A DNA stretch of 64,000 nucleotides from Nakamurella alba (GCF_009707545.1 NZ_WLYK01000006.1:124001-188000); one strand, 5' to 3'. Counted from the first letter of the stretch, positions 35,481 through 45,252 are shown. Notes: a model not told the origin generated them from the sequence alone. A program made the numbers and translations.

Positions 35481-37910
35481 ATGGCTGACGATCAGCTGAA
35501 GAACCTGGTACTGGACCGGGCTTTCGACGACAAGTCCTTGAGCGAAGACGCGCGCCTGGTGGTGCTGGCGGCGCTGGAGTCCGACGAGGACCTGGCCGAG
35601 GTGCTCGCCGAGGGTGCGACGCGGCAGGCGACGGTGCAGTCGCTGACCGCGCACGCCGGCGAGGACGCGGAGCCGGTCGGCGCCTACCTGCGGTCGATCA
35701 CCGTGCAGGGTTTCCGCGGGATCGGGCGAGAGGTGAAGGTGCCGCTGGAGCCGGGGCCGGGTCTCACCGTGATCGCCGGTCGCAACGGCTCCGGAAAGTC
35801 GACGCTGGCCGAAGCCCTGGAGCTGGCGCTCACCGGGCGGAACCTGCGCTGGAAGGACAAGGCTCAGGTCTGGTCCCAGCACTGGCGCAACCTGCACCAC
35901 CCCGACGTCGCCACCGTGCGGGTCGGGATCACCGAGCAGGGCCAGGGTGTCACCACCATCGGCGTCGACTGGCCGAGCGGATCCGGAGCCGTCACCGAGC
36001 ACAAGGCCTGGGTGCAGCGCCCCGGCCGCAAGCAGGAGGACCGCAGCGCCCTCGGCTGGGCGGCGGCCCTCGAGCTCTACCGCCCGCTGCTCGGCTACGA
36101 CGAGCTCAGCGGCATCCTCGAGGGCAAGCCGTCCGAATTCCACGACAGCATGGAACGGATCCTCGGGCTGGAGCAGCTGACCGATGCCATTGCCCGGCTC
36201 GACCGGGAGCTCAAGCGCCTCAAGCAGCCCTCGGCGGAACTCACCGCCACGAAGAAGCGGATCCGTGACGCGCTGGTCGGTGTCCAGGATCCGAGGGCTG
36301 CGCAGGTCCACAAGTTGGTCGGACGGCATGCGGTCGAACCGGAGGACCTGCGCCCGTTCGTCACCTCCACCGAGGGAGCTGTGCCGGCCACCTGGACGTC
36401 CGCCGCTGCCCTGACCGCACCGGACCGGGTCGAGATGCTCACGCTGGCCGCCGCTCTCCGTACCACTGCGACGAGCGAGGCCGCCATGTCGGTCGGCGTC
36501 GATCGGCTGTCCTCGCAGCGGATCGACCTGTTGGAGCAGGCGATCCGGGTGCACGCCGAGGGCGGGGACGGGCCGTGTCCGGTCTGCGCGACCGGGACGC
36601 TCGACGGATCCTGGGCCGAGCAGGCGCGGATTGCCGTCGACGCGGAACGCAAGGCCGGACAAGGACTTTCCACGGCCCGGGACACGCTGCGCCGGGCACG
36701 GACCGCGGTGCTCGAGGCAGTGGCGCAAGTGCCCGCCCCGCCGGCCGACCCGGACCTGCCCGCCCTGGCCGCGGCTGCGGCTGCGTACCAGGAGTGGACC
36801 GCGGTACCGGCCGACGGGAACCTGGCGTTGGCGGATCACCTGGAGCGGCACGTCGACGCGGTGGCCGAGGCCTTTGCCGCAGCCGCGCAGGAAGCTGCGG
36901 GCCTGATCCGCGAGCGCGCCGACGCCTGGGCGCCGCACGCGACAGCGCTGGCGGTGTGGATCGAGCAGGCCGAGCTGATGCTGGCGACCGAGCCGACCCG
37001 AACGGTGGCGGACGAGGCGTCGAAGTGGCTGAACGCCAACGCTTCCGATCTGCGTCGGGAGCGGCTGGCACCGTTGGCGTCCCGGTCCCAGCAGATCTGG
37101 TCGCAGCTCCGGCAGGACAGCAACGTCGAGCTCGCGGAGATCGTGCTGGAAGGCCGCAACACCCAACGGCGGGTGACGCTGCGGGCGTCGGTGGACGGCG
37201 AAGCGGCCGAGGCGTTCGGCGTGATGAGCCAGGGCGAGCTGCACGCCCTGGCCCTGGCGGTGTTCCTTCCCCGCGCGGCCGCGGCGGCCAGCCCGTTTCG
37301 GTTCCTGGTGCTGGACGACCCGATCCAGGCCATGGACCCGTCGAAGGTCGAGGGCTTCCTGCAGGTGATGACCGAGTTCGCCAAGGACCGGCAGGTCATC
37401 GTGCTCACCCACGACGACCGCCTGCCGTCGGCGGTGCGTCGGTCGCGCGTGGCCGCCCGGATCATCGAGGTGAGCCGCGGCGCCCGGTCCGAGGTACAGG
37501 TGAACGAGTCGACGCGGCCGGCCCAGCGGATGCTCGACGACGCCGAGGCGATCGCGAAGGACCGTGCGGTCCCGATGGACATCAAGGGCTTCGCGGTGCC
37601 CGCCCTGTGCCGGGATGCTCTGGAGTCGACCGCACACCAGATCTTCGTCACCCGCGCTCTGGCCGACGGCTCGAACATCGATGCGGTGGAACGGATGTGG
37701 ACCGAGGCGAAGACGACGAAGCAGCGGCTGGCGCTCGCCCTGACGCTGGACCGTCGCGGCGAGCCCGGCGGCTGGTTGGACAAGTCCGGCAACCGCAAGG
37801 CGATGATGTTCGCGGTGACGCGCGAGGTGCACGAGGGCGCGTCGAACCCGCTCGCGTCGTTCGAGAGCACCCGCGCCGCCCTCAAGGACCTGCGCCGGGA
37901 GTTCCCGTGA
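35481..37910 (+). CDS. SMC/Rad50-like AAA ATPase
   Basis: 809 residues. A helical N-terminal domain (1-70) precedes the ATPase head: RSITVQGFRGIG, Walker A GRNGSGKST (about 101), a coiled middle with a zinc-hook-like CPVC (about 366), signature MSQGELHALAL, Walker B FLVLDDPIQAMD (about 608) and HDDRL. A C-terminal helical domain of about 150 residues follows. No fused nuclease. Its stop overlaps the next gene. Such ATPases often work in DNA repair or anti-phage defence; which one applies here is open. Confidence 0.85.
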   Translation: MADDQLKNLVLDRAFDDKSLSEDARLVVLAALESDEDLAEVLAEGATRQATVQSLTAHAGEDAEPVGAYLRSITVQGFRGIGREVKVPLEPGPGLTVIAGRNGSGKSTLAEALELALTGRNLRWKDKAQVWSQHWRNLHHPDVATVRVGITEQGQGVTTIGVDWPSGSGAVTEHKAWVQRPGRKQEDRSALGWAAALELYRPLLGYDELSGILEGKPSEFHDSMERILGLEQLTDAIARLDRELKRLKQPSAELTATKKRIRDALVGVQDPRAAQVHKLVGRHAVEPEDLRPFVTSTEGAVPATWTSAAALTAPDRVEMLTLAAALRTTATSEAAMSVGVDRLSSQRIDLLEQAIRVHAEGGDGPCPVCATGTLDGSWAEQARIAVDAERKAGQGLSTARDTLRRARTAVLEAVAQVPAPPADPDLPALAAAAAAYQEWTAVPADGNLALADHLERHVDAVAEAFAAAAQEAAGLIRERADAWAPHATALAVWIEQAELMLATEPTRTVADEASKWLNANASDLRRERLAPLASRSQQIWSQLRQDSNVELAEIVLEGRNTQRRVTLRASVDGEAAEAFGVMSQGELHALALAVFLPRAAAAASPFRFLVLDDPIQAMDPSKVEGFLQVMTEFAKDRQVIVLTHDDRLPSAVRRSRVAARIIEVSRGARSEVQVNESTRPAQRMLDDAEAIAKDRAVPMDIKGFAVPALCRDALESTAHQIFVTRALADGSNIDAVERMWTEAKTTKQRLALALTLDRRGEPGGWLDKSGNRKAMMFAVTREVHEGASNPLASFESTRAALKDLRREFP

Positions 37911-38254
37911 CCGACCGCCGGCGATTGCTGGTCGCGGCGTCGCAGGTACTCGACGGCACGGTGGCGGTCGGCGCGCGCAGCGGACGCATCGGGGCGGTGC
38001 TGGTCCGGGTGGCCTTCGAGTCCTGGCTCGACGAGCGCAGCGCCCCTTGGGCTCTGCGGGCGGAGCGCCGACCATCGGTGGCCTCGCAGCTCGTGGTGCT
38101 GCGGGCGCTGCACGGTGCCGAGCAGGCGGACGAGGCCGAACGCTGCTGGGACGCGCTGAGCCGCATGTGCCATCACCACGCCTACGAACTGCAGCCGCAG
38201 GTCACCGAGGTCCAGGCGATCGCCCGCCGGGTCGCCGTGCTGGTCGGCCTCTGA
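37907..38254 (+). CDS. Small helical partner of the SMC-like ATPase
   Basis: 115 residues, helical, GTG 37907 overlapping the ATPase stop (GTGA), so coupled. LVRVAFESWLDE resembles the CRDALESTAHQIF segment in the ATPase's own C-terminus, which hints at a shared helical fold. A CHHH cluster lies near residue 84. Family not recognised. Confidence 0.7.
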   Translation: MTDRRRLLVAASQVLDGTVAVGARSGRIGAVLVRVAFESWLDERSAPWALRAERRPSVASQLVVLRALHGAEQADEAERCWDALSRMCHHHAYELQPQVTEVQAIARRVAVLVGL

Positions 38255-38416
38255 GGGCGGGTCCATCATTGCGCGGTAAAGCCCGGCCATAGGGATCTCT
38301 GGGTGAATGTCATCCGTTTCCGCGAACCCACTGGTCAACGATCACCACGAACGGCATACTCGCCTTCTGCGCCCGGAGTGGCGCATGCACCAACCGCTGT
38401 TCCGGAGGGGAATCCC

Positions 38417-39487
38417 GTGCGTCGCTGTCGTCGTGTTGTCCTGCTCGTCGCCGCTGTGATGACGTCGCTCTTTGCGGCCCCGGTCGCGGAAGCGGCGCCG
38501 AGCCCGGTGGTCACCGTGCTGAGCGACTGCAACGCGGAAGGCCATGCAGACATCACCTCGGACGGCACCATCCACGGGTTCATGACCTGCGCGGACCTGT
38601 CGATCCGGTACTTCAGCGGCCGGGTCCCGGGTTCCTTCACTTCGAAGCCATCTCCCTACATCGGACGCGTCTACGACGTCGCATGGGACGGCGTGAGTCG
38701 GGCCTACGTTCTTTTCCAGAACGGGGAATCCGGTCCGGGCACAGTCGGTGCGCCGCCGAAGATCGCCGTGTACGACGTGGCGACCGGGAAGTTCAGCCCG
38801 CCGACGACGCTCGGCTCGCGGACCGCGACCGTCGCGAACTACGGCTCGATCGTGGCCAGCAAGGGTCGGTGGTGGGCGGTCTGGTCAGAGCGGAGCGGTG
38901 AACCGGGGACCGCGTCGTATCGCGACCAGCTCTTCCAGGCCGGAACACTTCTCGGCCCACGCGGGCGGCAGCAGATCACCTTCACCAGCGCCCCCAACGG
39001 GACACCTCGGCTCGCCCTCGAGAACGGGAAGATCACCATGGCGTGGTCTCGTCAGGGAACCACTCAAGTGGCGACCACCACGACCGGGTCATGGTCGTCG
39101 AGGCCATTGGCATCCGGACGTCCCGACGGGGTCATCACCCGCGACGGCAGGACGTACGTCCTCCTGCGCGGCGCGGACGGCCGCGTCCGAATGATCGACA
39201 ACGCCACCGGCATGTGGTCGACAAAGATTTTCGACGATCAGGTGGTGGACAGCACCGCGCCCACTTTTGCTGTGTCCGGCACACGGGTCTTCGCCACCTG
39301 GAGAACGTCGACGGACGGATACCTCGCCCAGAAGGAGGTGTCGAGGATCGGCGGGACCTGGCGCGAGTCAGAACGCCGCACACCCGATGTCCTGTGGATC
39401 TTCGAGACTCTCGCGCAGGACGGCTCACGCGTCGAGCTCTGGCGTGAAGGGGTTTCGACCAGTCCTGTGTATGCGCAACGCCGTTGA
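38417..39487 (+). CDS. Secreted propeller-like protein, copy 1
   Basis: 356 residues. Signal peptide RRCRRVVLLVAAVMTSLFAA with cut after AEA. The mature part is all-beta with repeated W-containing strands (GRWWAVWSERSG, ITMAWSRQG, RVFATWRTS), as in beta-propellers. GGAGGGG before GTG 38417 fixes the start. A tandem paralogue follows after 40 bases. No enzyme motif seen. Confidence 0.7.
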   Translation: MRRCRRVVLLVAAVMTSLFAAPVAEAAPSPVVTVLSDCNAEGHADITSDGTIHGFMTCADLSIRYFSGRVPGSFTSKPSPYIGRVYDVAWDGVSRAYVLFQNGESGPGTVGAPPKIAVYDVATGKFSPPTTLGSRTATVANYGSIVASKGRWWAVWSERSGEPGTASYRDQLFQAGTLLGPRGRQQITFTSAPNGTPRLALENGKITMAWSRQGTTQVATTTTGSWSSRPLASGRPDGVITRDGRTYVLLRGADGRVRMIDNATGMWSTKIFDDQVVDSTAPTFAVSGTRVFATWRTSTDGYLAQKEVSRIGGTWRESERRTPDVLWIFETLAQDGSRVELWREGVSTSPVYAQRR

Positions 39488-39527
39488 CCGGGAGCGGCAT
39501 CGACGGTCCGTGCGGAAGGAGTCGATC

Positions 39528-40628
39528 GTGCGTCGCAGTCACGCTCTGGTGATGGTCGTCCTGGTGATGATCGCGATGCTGTCCGGGACCAGCCCGGCCT
39601 CCGCCGCAGCCGGTCCGATCACGAAGGTGCTGGGCGACTGCACCGGCTACCCCAGCGATGCCGAGATCACGGCGGACGGCACCATCCACGGATTCGTCAC
39701 CTGCGAGCCAGCCGATGTCAGCGGGAGGGATACCATCCGCTACTTCACCGGGCGGACGCCAGGCTCCTTCTCCTCCAAGGTCTCTCCGTACCACGGCGTG
39801 GTGTACGCCGTGGCCTGGGACCAGTCGAGCCGCGTCTACGTCATGTTCCAGGAGCTCCCGACCCCCGGCACAGTGGCCCCCTCGATGAGGGTCGCCGTGT
39901 ACGACACGGTGACCGGCGAATTCAGCCCTCCGACCCCGTTGAGCCTGCCTGGCGAGTACGGGCCGCGGGAGGGCGACATCGTCGCCTATCGCGGCAAGTG
40001 GTGGGCAGTGTGGCAGCAGCCCACACCTGTGGGCGGCAAGCTCGTCCAGAACCTCTACCAGGCCGGCAATCTCTTGGGAGCCAGCGGCCGCACACGGATC
40101 ACCGGCACGCCGGCCAGCGACTACGACGTTCGACTGGCCTACGACCGCGGTGTCGTCAGCATGGTCTGGAACCGCGCCGGTGAGGGCATCCGGATCGCCA
40201 CGACGACCGACGGGCGTTGGTCGTCCAGCTTCCTGATGGCCGGTGGCCGGCCGGCGCTCGTCCGTCGAGATGGCCTCACCTACGTCGCGACCATGTCGAG
40301 GACCACTCGGGAGTGGATCGTCCGCGAGACGGACAACTCCACCGGCCGCTGGGTCACCCACACCTTCGCGGTGCCGTCCAACGAAGAGATCGAGCCGACA
40401 CTGGCCGTGTCCGGCGGACGGGTCTTCCTGACCTACCAGGCAAATCTTGAATCGGGCGGCGGCGTGAGCTGGATCCATGCCTCGCGCATCGGCACCACCT
40501 GGCGAGAACGGGTGGGTCCCGTCGAGCCGTACTCGACGTACCTGCTTGCTACGGTCGCCCAGGGTGGGAGTGCCACCGTGCTGTGGACCGATCACCTCCG
40601 CCACGAGGTCATGGCGCAGAAGCAGTAG
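39528..40628 (+). CDS. Secreted propeller-like protein, copy 2
   Basis: 366 residues, clearly a duplicate of the previous gene: both have the pattern LGDC/LSDC, TSDGTIHGF/TADGTIHGF, YFSGRVPGSF/YFTGRTPGSF, SPY and VYDVAWD/VYAVAWD at the same places. Signal peptide MIAMLSGTSPASA. AAGGAG seven bases before GTG 39528. Function unknown. Confidence 0.7.
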   Translation: MRRSHALVMVVLVMIAMLSGTSPASAAAGPITKVLGDCTGYPSDAEITADGTIHGFVTCEPADVSGRDTIRYFTGRTPGSFSSKVSPYHGVVYAVAWDQSSRVYVMFQELPTPGTVAPSMRVAVYDTVTGEFSPPTPLSLPGEYGPREGDIVAYRGKWWAVWQQPTPVGGKLVQNLYQAGNLLGASGRTRITGTPASDYDVRLAYDRGVVSMVWNRAGEGIRIATTTDGRWSSSFLMAGGRPALVRRDGLTYVATMSRTTREWIVRETDNSTGRWVTHTFAVPSNEEIEPTLAVSGGRVFLTYQANLESGGGVSWIHASRIGTTWRERVGPVEPYSTYLLATVAQGGSATVLWTDHLRHEVMAQKQ

Positions 40629-40638
40629 CGCCGATCGG

Positions 40639-41313
40639 TCATCGCCGCCTCGGCGACACCCACCCCGCCTCGTGCAACCGCCCGACGGCGTCGAGGAGCA
40701 GGTCGAGGGCCCATTCGAACTCGAAGTCCGCGTCGCAGGCACCGCCGCTGTCCAGCGCGATCGCGGTGATGTGCGGGTAGGTGCTGCGCATGCGGTCGAC
40801 CAGCTGCTGCTGCTCGTCCGGGTCGGCCGGCAGCCGGAGTGCTCCCGGATCCGCCGAGTCGTCGAAGGCCTCCGGACTGAACCCCCAGACCCGATGCCCG
40901 AGCGCGTGCATTGCGTGGTGGGTCAGGTCCGGTGACAACCCACCGCCGAGGAAAGCTCCGGACACCGCGTCGAGATGGCCGAGTACCGCCGCAGTCCGGG
41001 TCGACCGGGACTCGATGACACTGCGGGCCCATGGATGTCGTGCCACCGCCTTGCGGGCGGACAACACCCGGTCGCGCACCGCGGCCTTCCAGTCCGCTCC
41101 CACGCCCGGCGCCGCGTACTCGCCGATCACGGTGTCGACCATCCCGCCGAGCAGGTCGTCCTTGTTCACCACATGCTTGTACAGCGCCATCGGCACCACG
41201 CCGAGCCGCGCCGCCAACCGGCGCATGCTCACCGCGTCGACGCCCTCCTCGTCGGCGAGGTCGACGGCAGCCTGCAACGCACGCACACGACTGACGGGCT
41301 CCCGAGCGGACAA
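40639..41313 (-). CDS. TetR-family regulator
   Basis: 224 residues. HTH in ADEEGVDAVSMRRLAARLG-VVPMALYKHV (residues about 18-50) and a TetR_C-type ligand domain. The start is TTG 41313, chosen because GGGGAGG sits six bases before it and no ATG/GTG is better placed. Two 17-bp palindromes lie between it and the divergent membrane gene, so it likely represses both. Confidence 0.88.
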   Translation of the reverse strand: MSAREPVSRVRALQAAVDLADEEGVDAVSMRRLAARLGVVPMALYKHVVNKDDLLGGMVDTVIGEYAAPGVGADWKAAVRDRVLSARKAVARHPWARSVIESRSTRTAAVLGHLDAVSGAFLGGGLSPDLTHHAMHALGHRVWGFSPEAFDDSADPGALRLPADPDEQQQLVDRMRSTYPHITAIALDSGGACDADFEFEWALDLLLDAVGRLHEAGWVSPRRR

Positions 41314-41338
41314 GTGTGACCTCCCCAGGTCTTGACCT

Positions 41339-41382
41339 GGTGTACACCGTATACCTAGTGTCCCCGGTGTACGCCGTACACC
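41339..41382. promoter_or_regulatory. Double TetR operator
   Basis: GGTGTACACCGTATACC at 41339-41355 and the perfect palindrome GGTGTACGCCGTACACC at 41366-41382, 27 bases apart, in the divergent promoter. Confidence 0.75.
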
Positions 41383-41399
41383 TCAGAGCGGAGATCGCC

Positions 41400-42038
41400 A
41401 TGCCCGACCAACGCGCCGCCCGGATCGCCGGCGGGCTGTACCTGCTCACCTTCCTGACCTCGATCCCGGCCTACGCCCTGAAGGCGCCGGTACTGTCCGG
41501 AAGCTCCGGCGGTTCCGCCTCTCTCGCAGCGCTTCTGGAGCTCCTGCTCGCCGCGGCATGTGTGGGATCGGCCGTGGTGCTGCTGCCGGTGTTGCGGCGG
41601 TGGAGCGAGCCGGCGGCGGTCGGGTTCGTGGTCTCCCGGACGGTCGAGGCGACGTTGATCCTGCTCGGCGTCGTCGCACTGCTGACGATCGCAGCAGCTC
41701 CCACTGCGCGCGACATCCTGACCCCGTTGCACGACCAGGCGTTCCTGCTCGGCCCTGGCCTGATCCCGGCGATCAACGCCCTGTGCCTCACGCCGGTGCT
41801 GCTACGAGCCCGACTCGTCCCGCGATGGATCCCGCTGCTGGGCCTGATCGGGGCGCCATTGCTGCTGGTCTCGGCAACCGTCACCCTGTCCGGCGGCTTC
41901 GGGCAGTCCTCCGCTCCGGCAGCGGTCCTCGCGCTGCCGATCGCAGCATGGGAGCTGTTGCTCGGGATCCGGCTGCTGTGGCGCGGGTTCGACCGAGCAG
42001 CGATCCCTGAGGTCTCTTTGACGGGTTCCGCCCGTTGA
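41400..42038 (+). CDS. DUF4386-type membrane protein
   Basis: 212 residues, about six spans. The start RAARIAGGLYLLTFLTSIPA and LGPGLIPAINALCLTPVLL are the DUF4386 pattern. Often next to TetR regulators. GGAG precedes ATG 41400. Function unknown. Confidence 0.8.
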   Translation: MPDQRAARIAGGLYLLTFLTSIPAYALKAPVLSGSSGGSASLAALLELLLAAACVGSAVVLLPVLRRWSEPAAVGFVVSRTVEATLILLGVVALLTIAAAPTARDILTPLHDQAFLLGPGLIPAINALCLTPVLLRARLVPRWIPLLGLIGAPLLLVSATVTLSGGFGQSSAPAAVLALPIAAWELLLGIRLLWRGFDRAAIPEVSLTGSAR

Positions 42039-42069
42039 CCCCCGCGGCAGCCATCGGCATGCTGCGGCG

Positions 42070-42930
42070 GTGAGCACCGACGACGCCCTGTTCGCCACCT
42101 GCTGGACCAGTGCCGGCGACGCCGCACCCGACCGCAGGGACCTGCGCAGTCCGCTACCCCTGCGCGACCGTGTCGAGGCTGCGGCGGCGGCAGGGTTCAC
42201 CGGCTTCGGCATCCTGTCCGACGACCTCCCGGCTGCGATCGACAAGTACGGCCTGCCGGGGATCCGTGCCCTGCTCGACGACAACGGCATCACCGACCTG
42301 GAACTCGAAAGCATCCCGGACTGGTGGGTCCCGGACGGCCCACGCGCCGAGACTTCCCTCCGGGTGCGCGAGCTGATGCTCTACATCGCTGAGGTGCTGC
42401 AGCCACGACACCTCAAGATCACCCCGGACGGCCAGGACCGGCCGTGGGATGCAGGACGCTGGGCCGAACGCTTCGCCGGGTTGGCGGCGCAGGCCGAGAG
42501 CGTCGGTACACGACTGGGTATCGAGTTCTTCCCGTGGTCCAACATCAAGACGCTGCACGACGGGCTACGACTGGTCGCCGACGCCGGCCACCCGGCCGGC
42601 GGGATCATCGTCGATGCGTGGCACATCTTCCGGGCGGGCACACCGGTCGAGGACCTGGCAACGGTACCGGTCGAACTCATCCTGGGCGTCGAGCTCGACG
42701 ACGCCGACCCGACCGTCGTCGGCACAATGTTCGAGGACACCGTCCACCGCCGGAGATACTGCGGGGAAGGCACTTTCGACCTCGCTGGCATGATCGATGC
42801 ACTTCGACGCGCCGGCTGGGCGGGCCCGTGGGGCGTCGAGATCCTCTCGGACGACCACATCCGACTGCCGGTCGGCGAGGCGATGCGGCGAGCCGGCCAC
42901 ACCGCCCGCGCGGTGCTCGGCGCGGGTTGA
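42070..42930 (+). CDS. Sugar phosphate isomerase/epimerase-like TIM barrel
   Basis: 286 residues, xylose-isomerase-like / AP-endonuclease-2 fold. Likely metal ligands lie in LGIEFFPWSN, IIVDAWHIFRAG, VELDD and WGVEILSDD. Substrate not known. GTG 42070 follows the membrane gene by 31 bases and may share its TetR-controlled transcript. Confidence 0.8.
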   Translation: MSTDDALFATCWTSAGDAAPDRRDLRSPLPLRDRVEAAAAAGFTGFGILSDDLPAAIDKYGLPGIRALLDDNGITDLELESIPDWWVPDGPRAETSLRVRELMLYIAEVLQPRHLKITPDGQDRPWDAGRWAERFAGLAAQAESVGTRLGIEFFPWSNIKTLHDGLRLVADAGHPAGGIIVDAWHIFRAGTPVEDLATVPVELILGVELDDADPTVVGTMFEDTVHRRRYCGEGTFDLAGMIDALRRAGWAGPWGVEILSDDHIRLPVGEAMRRAGHTARAVLGAG

Positions 42931-42933
42931 CGC

Positions 42934-44694
42934 TCAGTGCTGCCGCTGACGCCGCACTCTCGACAGCGACAGCACCACGAGGCCGCACAGCGCCAGCAGT
43001 CCGCCTGCCCAGGTCAAGGCCGGGATGTCCTCACGGACACCGGTAGCCGAGAGCGACGGCCCGGTCGTCGTTGTCGTCGGAGCGACAGTCGTCGAAATCG
43101 AGGATGTGGATGGAGCAGTCGTGATGGAGGTCGGGCTCGTCGACGGCGGCGGCGGGCTCGATGAGGACGTCGTCGGCACCGGCGCCGCGGTGATCACCGG
43201 CACCTGGCCGCCCGCCAGCGGCACCGTCACGGCGACGGTCACCCCCTGCGTGGCGGTGGTCGCAGCCACCACGACGTCGTAGTCACCGGCGGGGATGTCG
43301 ACGAAGGTGTAACGGCCATCGGGGTCGGTCGTGGTGGAGTCCACGACGCCGGTGTCGTCCGTCAGATCCACCACCGCCCCGGCAACCGGCGCGCCGTCGG
43401 CGTCCACCACCCGACCGGTCACCGGGAACACCTGTACCAGCGCAACGTCGAGGCCGGTCACCGGGCCGTCCTCCACCGTGTACTCCACGGTGGCCGGCCC
43501 GTCCGTGACGTAGCCATCCGGAACAACGACCTCGATGCGATACTCGTTGCCCGGAAGCACATCCGGGCACAGGTAGGAACCGTCGGGCGCGGTGGTCACC
43601 GTTGCCGTGACCGTCCCCTCGGGGTCCAGACACCGGACGGAGACATCCGCCAGTGGCGCACCGTCCGCCGTCACCGTGCCACCCGCCGGATAGCGGGGTC
43701 GGTCGAGGGTGAAGTCGACGCCGGCGAGATCGCCGTCCGTCAGGTCGGCCGGTTGCTCGGTCGTCCCGGTGTAGCCGTCCGGCGCGATGACACGGACCGT
43801 GTACACCCCCGGCGCGAGACCATCCGCGAGATAACCGCCATCGGCATCGGTCGTTGCCGTACCGATGACAGTTCCGGTGCTGTCGACGATCTCGATGGGT
43901 AGACCAGGAAGCACCGTTCCCACATCGTCTGCCACCACTCCGGTCAACTGCCGGGTCGCGGTGGCGAACCAGGTCTGGAAGACCGGCTGCCCGCTCTGGT
44001 AGACGAAGCTGAAGGTGAGCGTGGTCAGCGGCACCGTCGGCCGGAACCACCCGGAGGCGCCGGCCGTGTCGGCCCCGTTGCCGGTCAGCGTTGCGGTCAA
44101 CTCGCTCCAGTCCGGCAGGTCGTAGGGCGGAACGACACCCGCGCACGAAGAGGGTCGCGGACTGGCGTCGCAGTAGTTGAACTCCCCGGCGAATCCGAGG
44201 TCGGCGGTGGCGACGGGGCCGTCCGGTCCGGTCGCGGTGACGGTGACCGAGTCGGCGTCGATGTCACCGAGGACAAATGCCCAGCCGGCGGACGGGGTGG
44301 GCGTCGCGAACGTGTACGTGGTGACCGACGGGCTGGTGGTGTTGTTCGCGGCCGGCCGCAGGTTCAGGTATTGCTGGTTCTGGCTCGATCCGAATACCGC
44401 GCCCGGTGGGCTGCCCGTGGGCAGCCAGGTGGAGGCCCCGGTCTGCACTCCGGTGCCGGGCCCGGACACAGAGGTGGAGGTGTACGTCGCGGTCGGGAAT
44501 CCGGGCGCCAGGGCGAGAGTGCCGGTGTAGTTGTTCGCGGTGCCGGCGAAGGTGAATCCGCCCCAGACCGGGCCCGGCGCGGCAAGCGCGGTGCCGGCGC
44601 CGAGCAAGGGCAGGACCCCGACCGCCAGCAGGGCCGCGGCCGCCATCGACCACCATCGTCGCGCGGACTTCCCCACCCGTGTGCGCTGCGTCAC
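42934..44694 (-). CDS. Surface protein with prealbumin-like domains and C-terminal anchor
   Basis: 586 residues. Signal peptide (SMAAAALLAVGVLPLLGAG), a beta-rich head (35-250), then three or more CarboxypepD_reg/SdrD-B-like modules (DADGGYLADGLAPGVYTV, APDGSYLCPDVLPGNEYRI, DPDGRYTFVDIPAGDYDV). A Ser/Thr/Pro linker leads to LSATG, a hydrophobic span and RVRRQRQH, the layout of a sortase signal although LPxTG is not exact. GTG 44694 is used. Converges on the isomerase gene. Confidence 0.78.
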   Translation of the reverse strand: MTQRTRVGKSARRWWSMAAAALLAVGVLPLLGAGTALAAPGPVWGGFTFAGTANNYTGTLALAPGFPTATYTSTSVSGPGTGVQTGASTWLPTGSPPGAVFGSSQNQQYLNLRPAANNTTSPSVTTYTFATPTPSAGWAFVLGDIDADSVTVTATGPDGPVATADLGFAGEFNYCDASPRPSSCAGVVPPYDLPDWSELTATLTGNGADTAGASGWFRPTVPLTTLTFSFVYQSGQPVFQTWFATATRQLTGVVADDVGTVLPGLPIEIVDSTGTVIGTATTDADGGYLADGLAPGVYTVRVIAPDGYTGTTEQPADLTDGDLAGVDFTLDRPRYPAGGTVTADGAPLADVSVRCLDPEGTVTATVTTAPDGSYLCPDVLPGNEYRIEVVVPDGYVTDGPATVEYTVEDGPVTGLDVALVQVFPVTGRVVDADGAPVAGAVVDLTDDTGVVDSTTTDPDGRYTFVDIPAGDYDVVVAATTATQGVTVAVTVPLAGGQVPVITAAPVPTTSSSSPPPPSTSPTSITTAPSTSSISTTVAPTTTTTGPSLSATGVREDIPALTWAGGLLALCGLVVLSLSRVRRQRQH

Positions 44695-44759
44695 AGCTCC
44701 GACGCTAGGCGTGATCGAACCAACCCACAATCGGCAGATCAGGGGACGGGGTCGAGGAC

Positions 44760-45065
44760 TCAGTCCGCGGTACCGACCCGCAGGTTGTGTCCGAGCAGCG
44801 TGATCGCAACGACGGCCATCACCGTCACGATCGACGTCAGGGCGGCCGCCCACTGCGGCATGCCGACCGGTTCGTGGAGCACCAGGCGCCCCCCGTTGAA
44901 GGCCAGGACGATCCCGAGGGGAACGAGCAGGTCCCGGAACGTGTTCTGCGACCGATCCCTACGCGCCCGCCGACCGCGGAACCGCCGGCCACGCGCCTGT
45001 CGACATGCATCCCAGAGTCCGAGGATGAGCACCAGCCACCCGACGACCGCGAGACCGACGTTCAC
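44760..45065 (-). CDS. Two-span membrane protein
   Basis: 101 residues: span VGLAVVGWLVLILGLW, a very basic loop (RQARGRRFRGRRARRDR), then two more hydrophobic stretches near LVPLGIVLAFNG and SIVTVMAVVAITLLG. AAGGA seven bases before GTG 45065 selects this short start over an upstream ATG. Not recognised. Confidence 0.55.
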   Translation of the reverse strand: MNVGLAVVGWLVLILGLWDACRQARGRRFRGRRARRDRSQNTFRDLLVPLGIVLAFNGGRLVLHEPVGMPQWAAALTSIVTVMAVVAITLLGHNLRVGTAD

Positions 45066-45252
45066 CGCTCGTCCTTCCTGAACCTCGGGGTGACCGTCGA
45101 CCACCAGACGGACTCCGGCCTCGGTCAACGCGCCTCCCGCCGCGGCCATCACGCACACTGCACCAGACCGGGCGTTGGCGACGTTCGGCCGATCGCCGCA
45201 CGCCCAGCCCGAGTGCACCGGATTAACGAATTCGTTCATCTTCGACCAGGCG

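Noticed and set aside
35481..38254. Complete Lamassu system
   Set aside because: No effector nuclease gene (LmuA-like) on either side.
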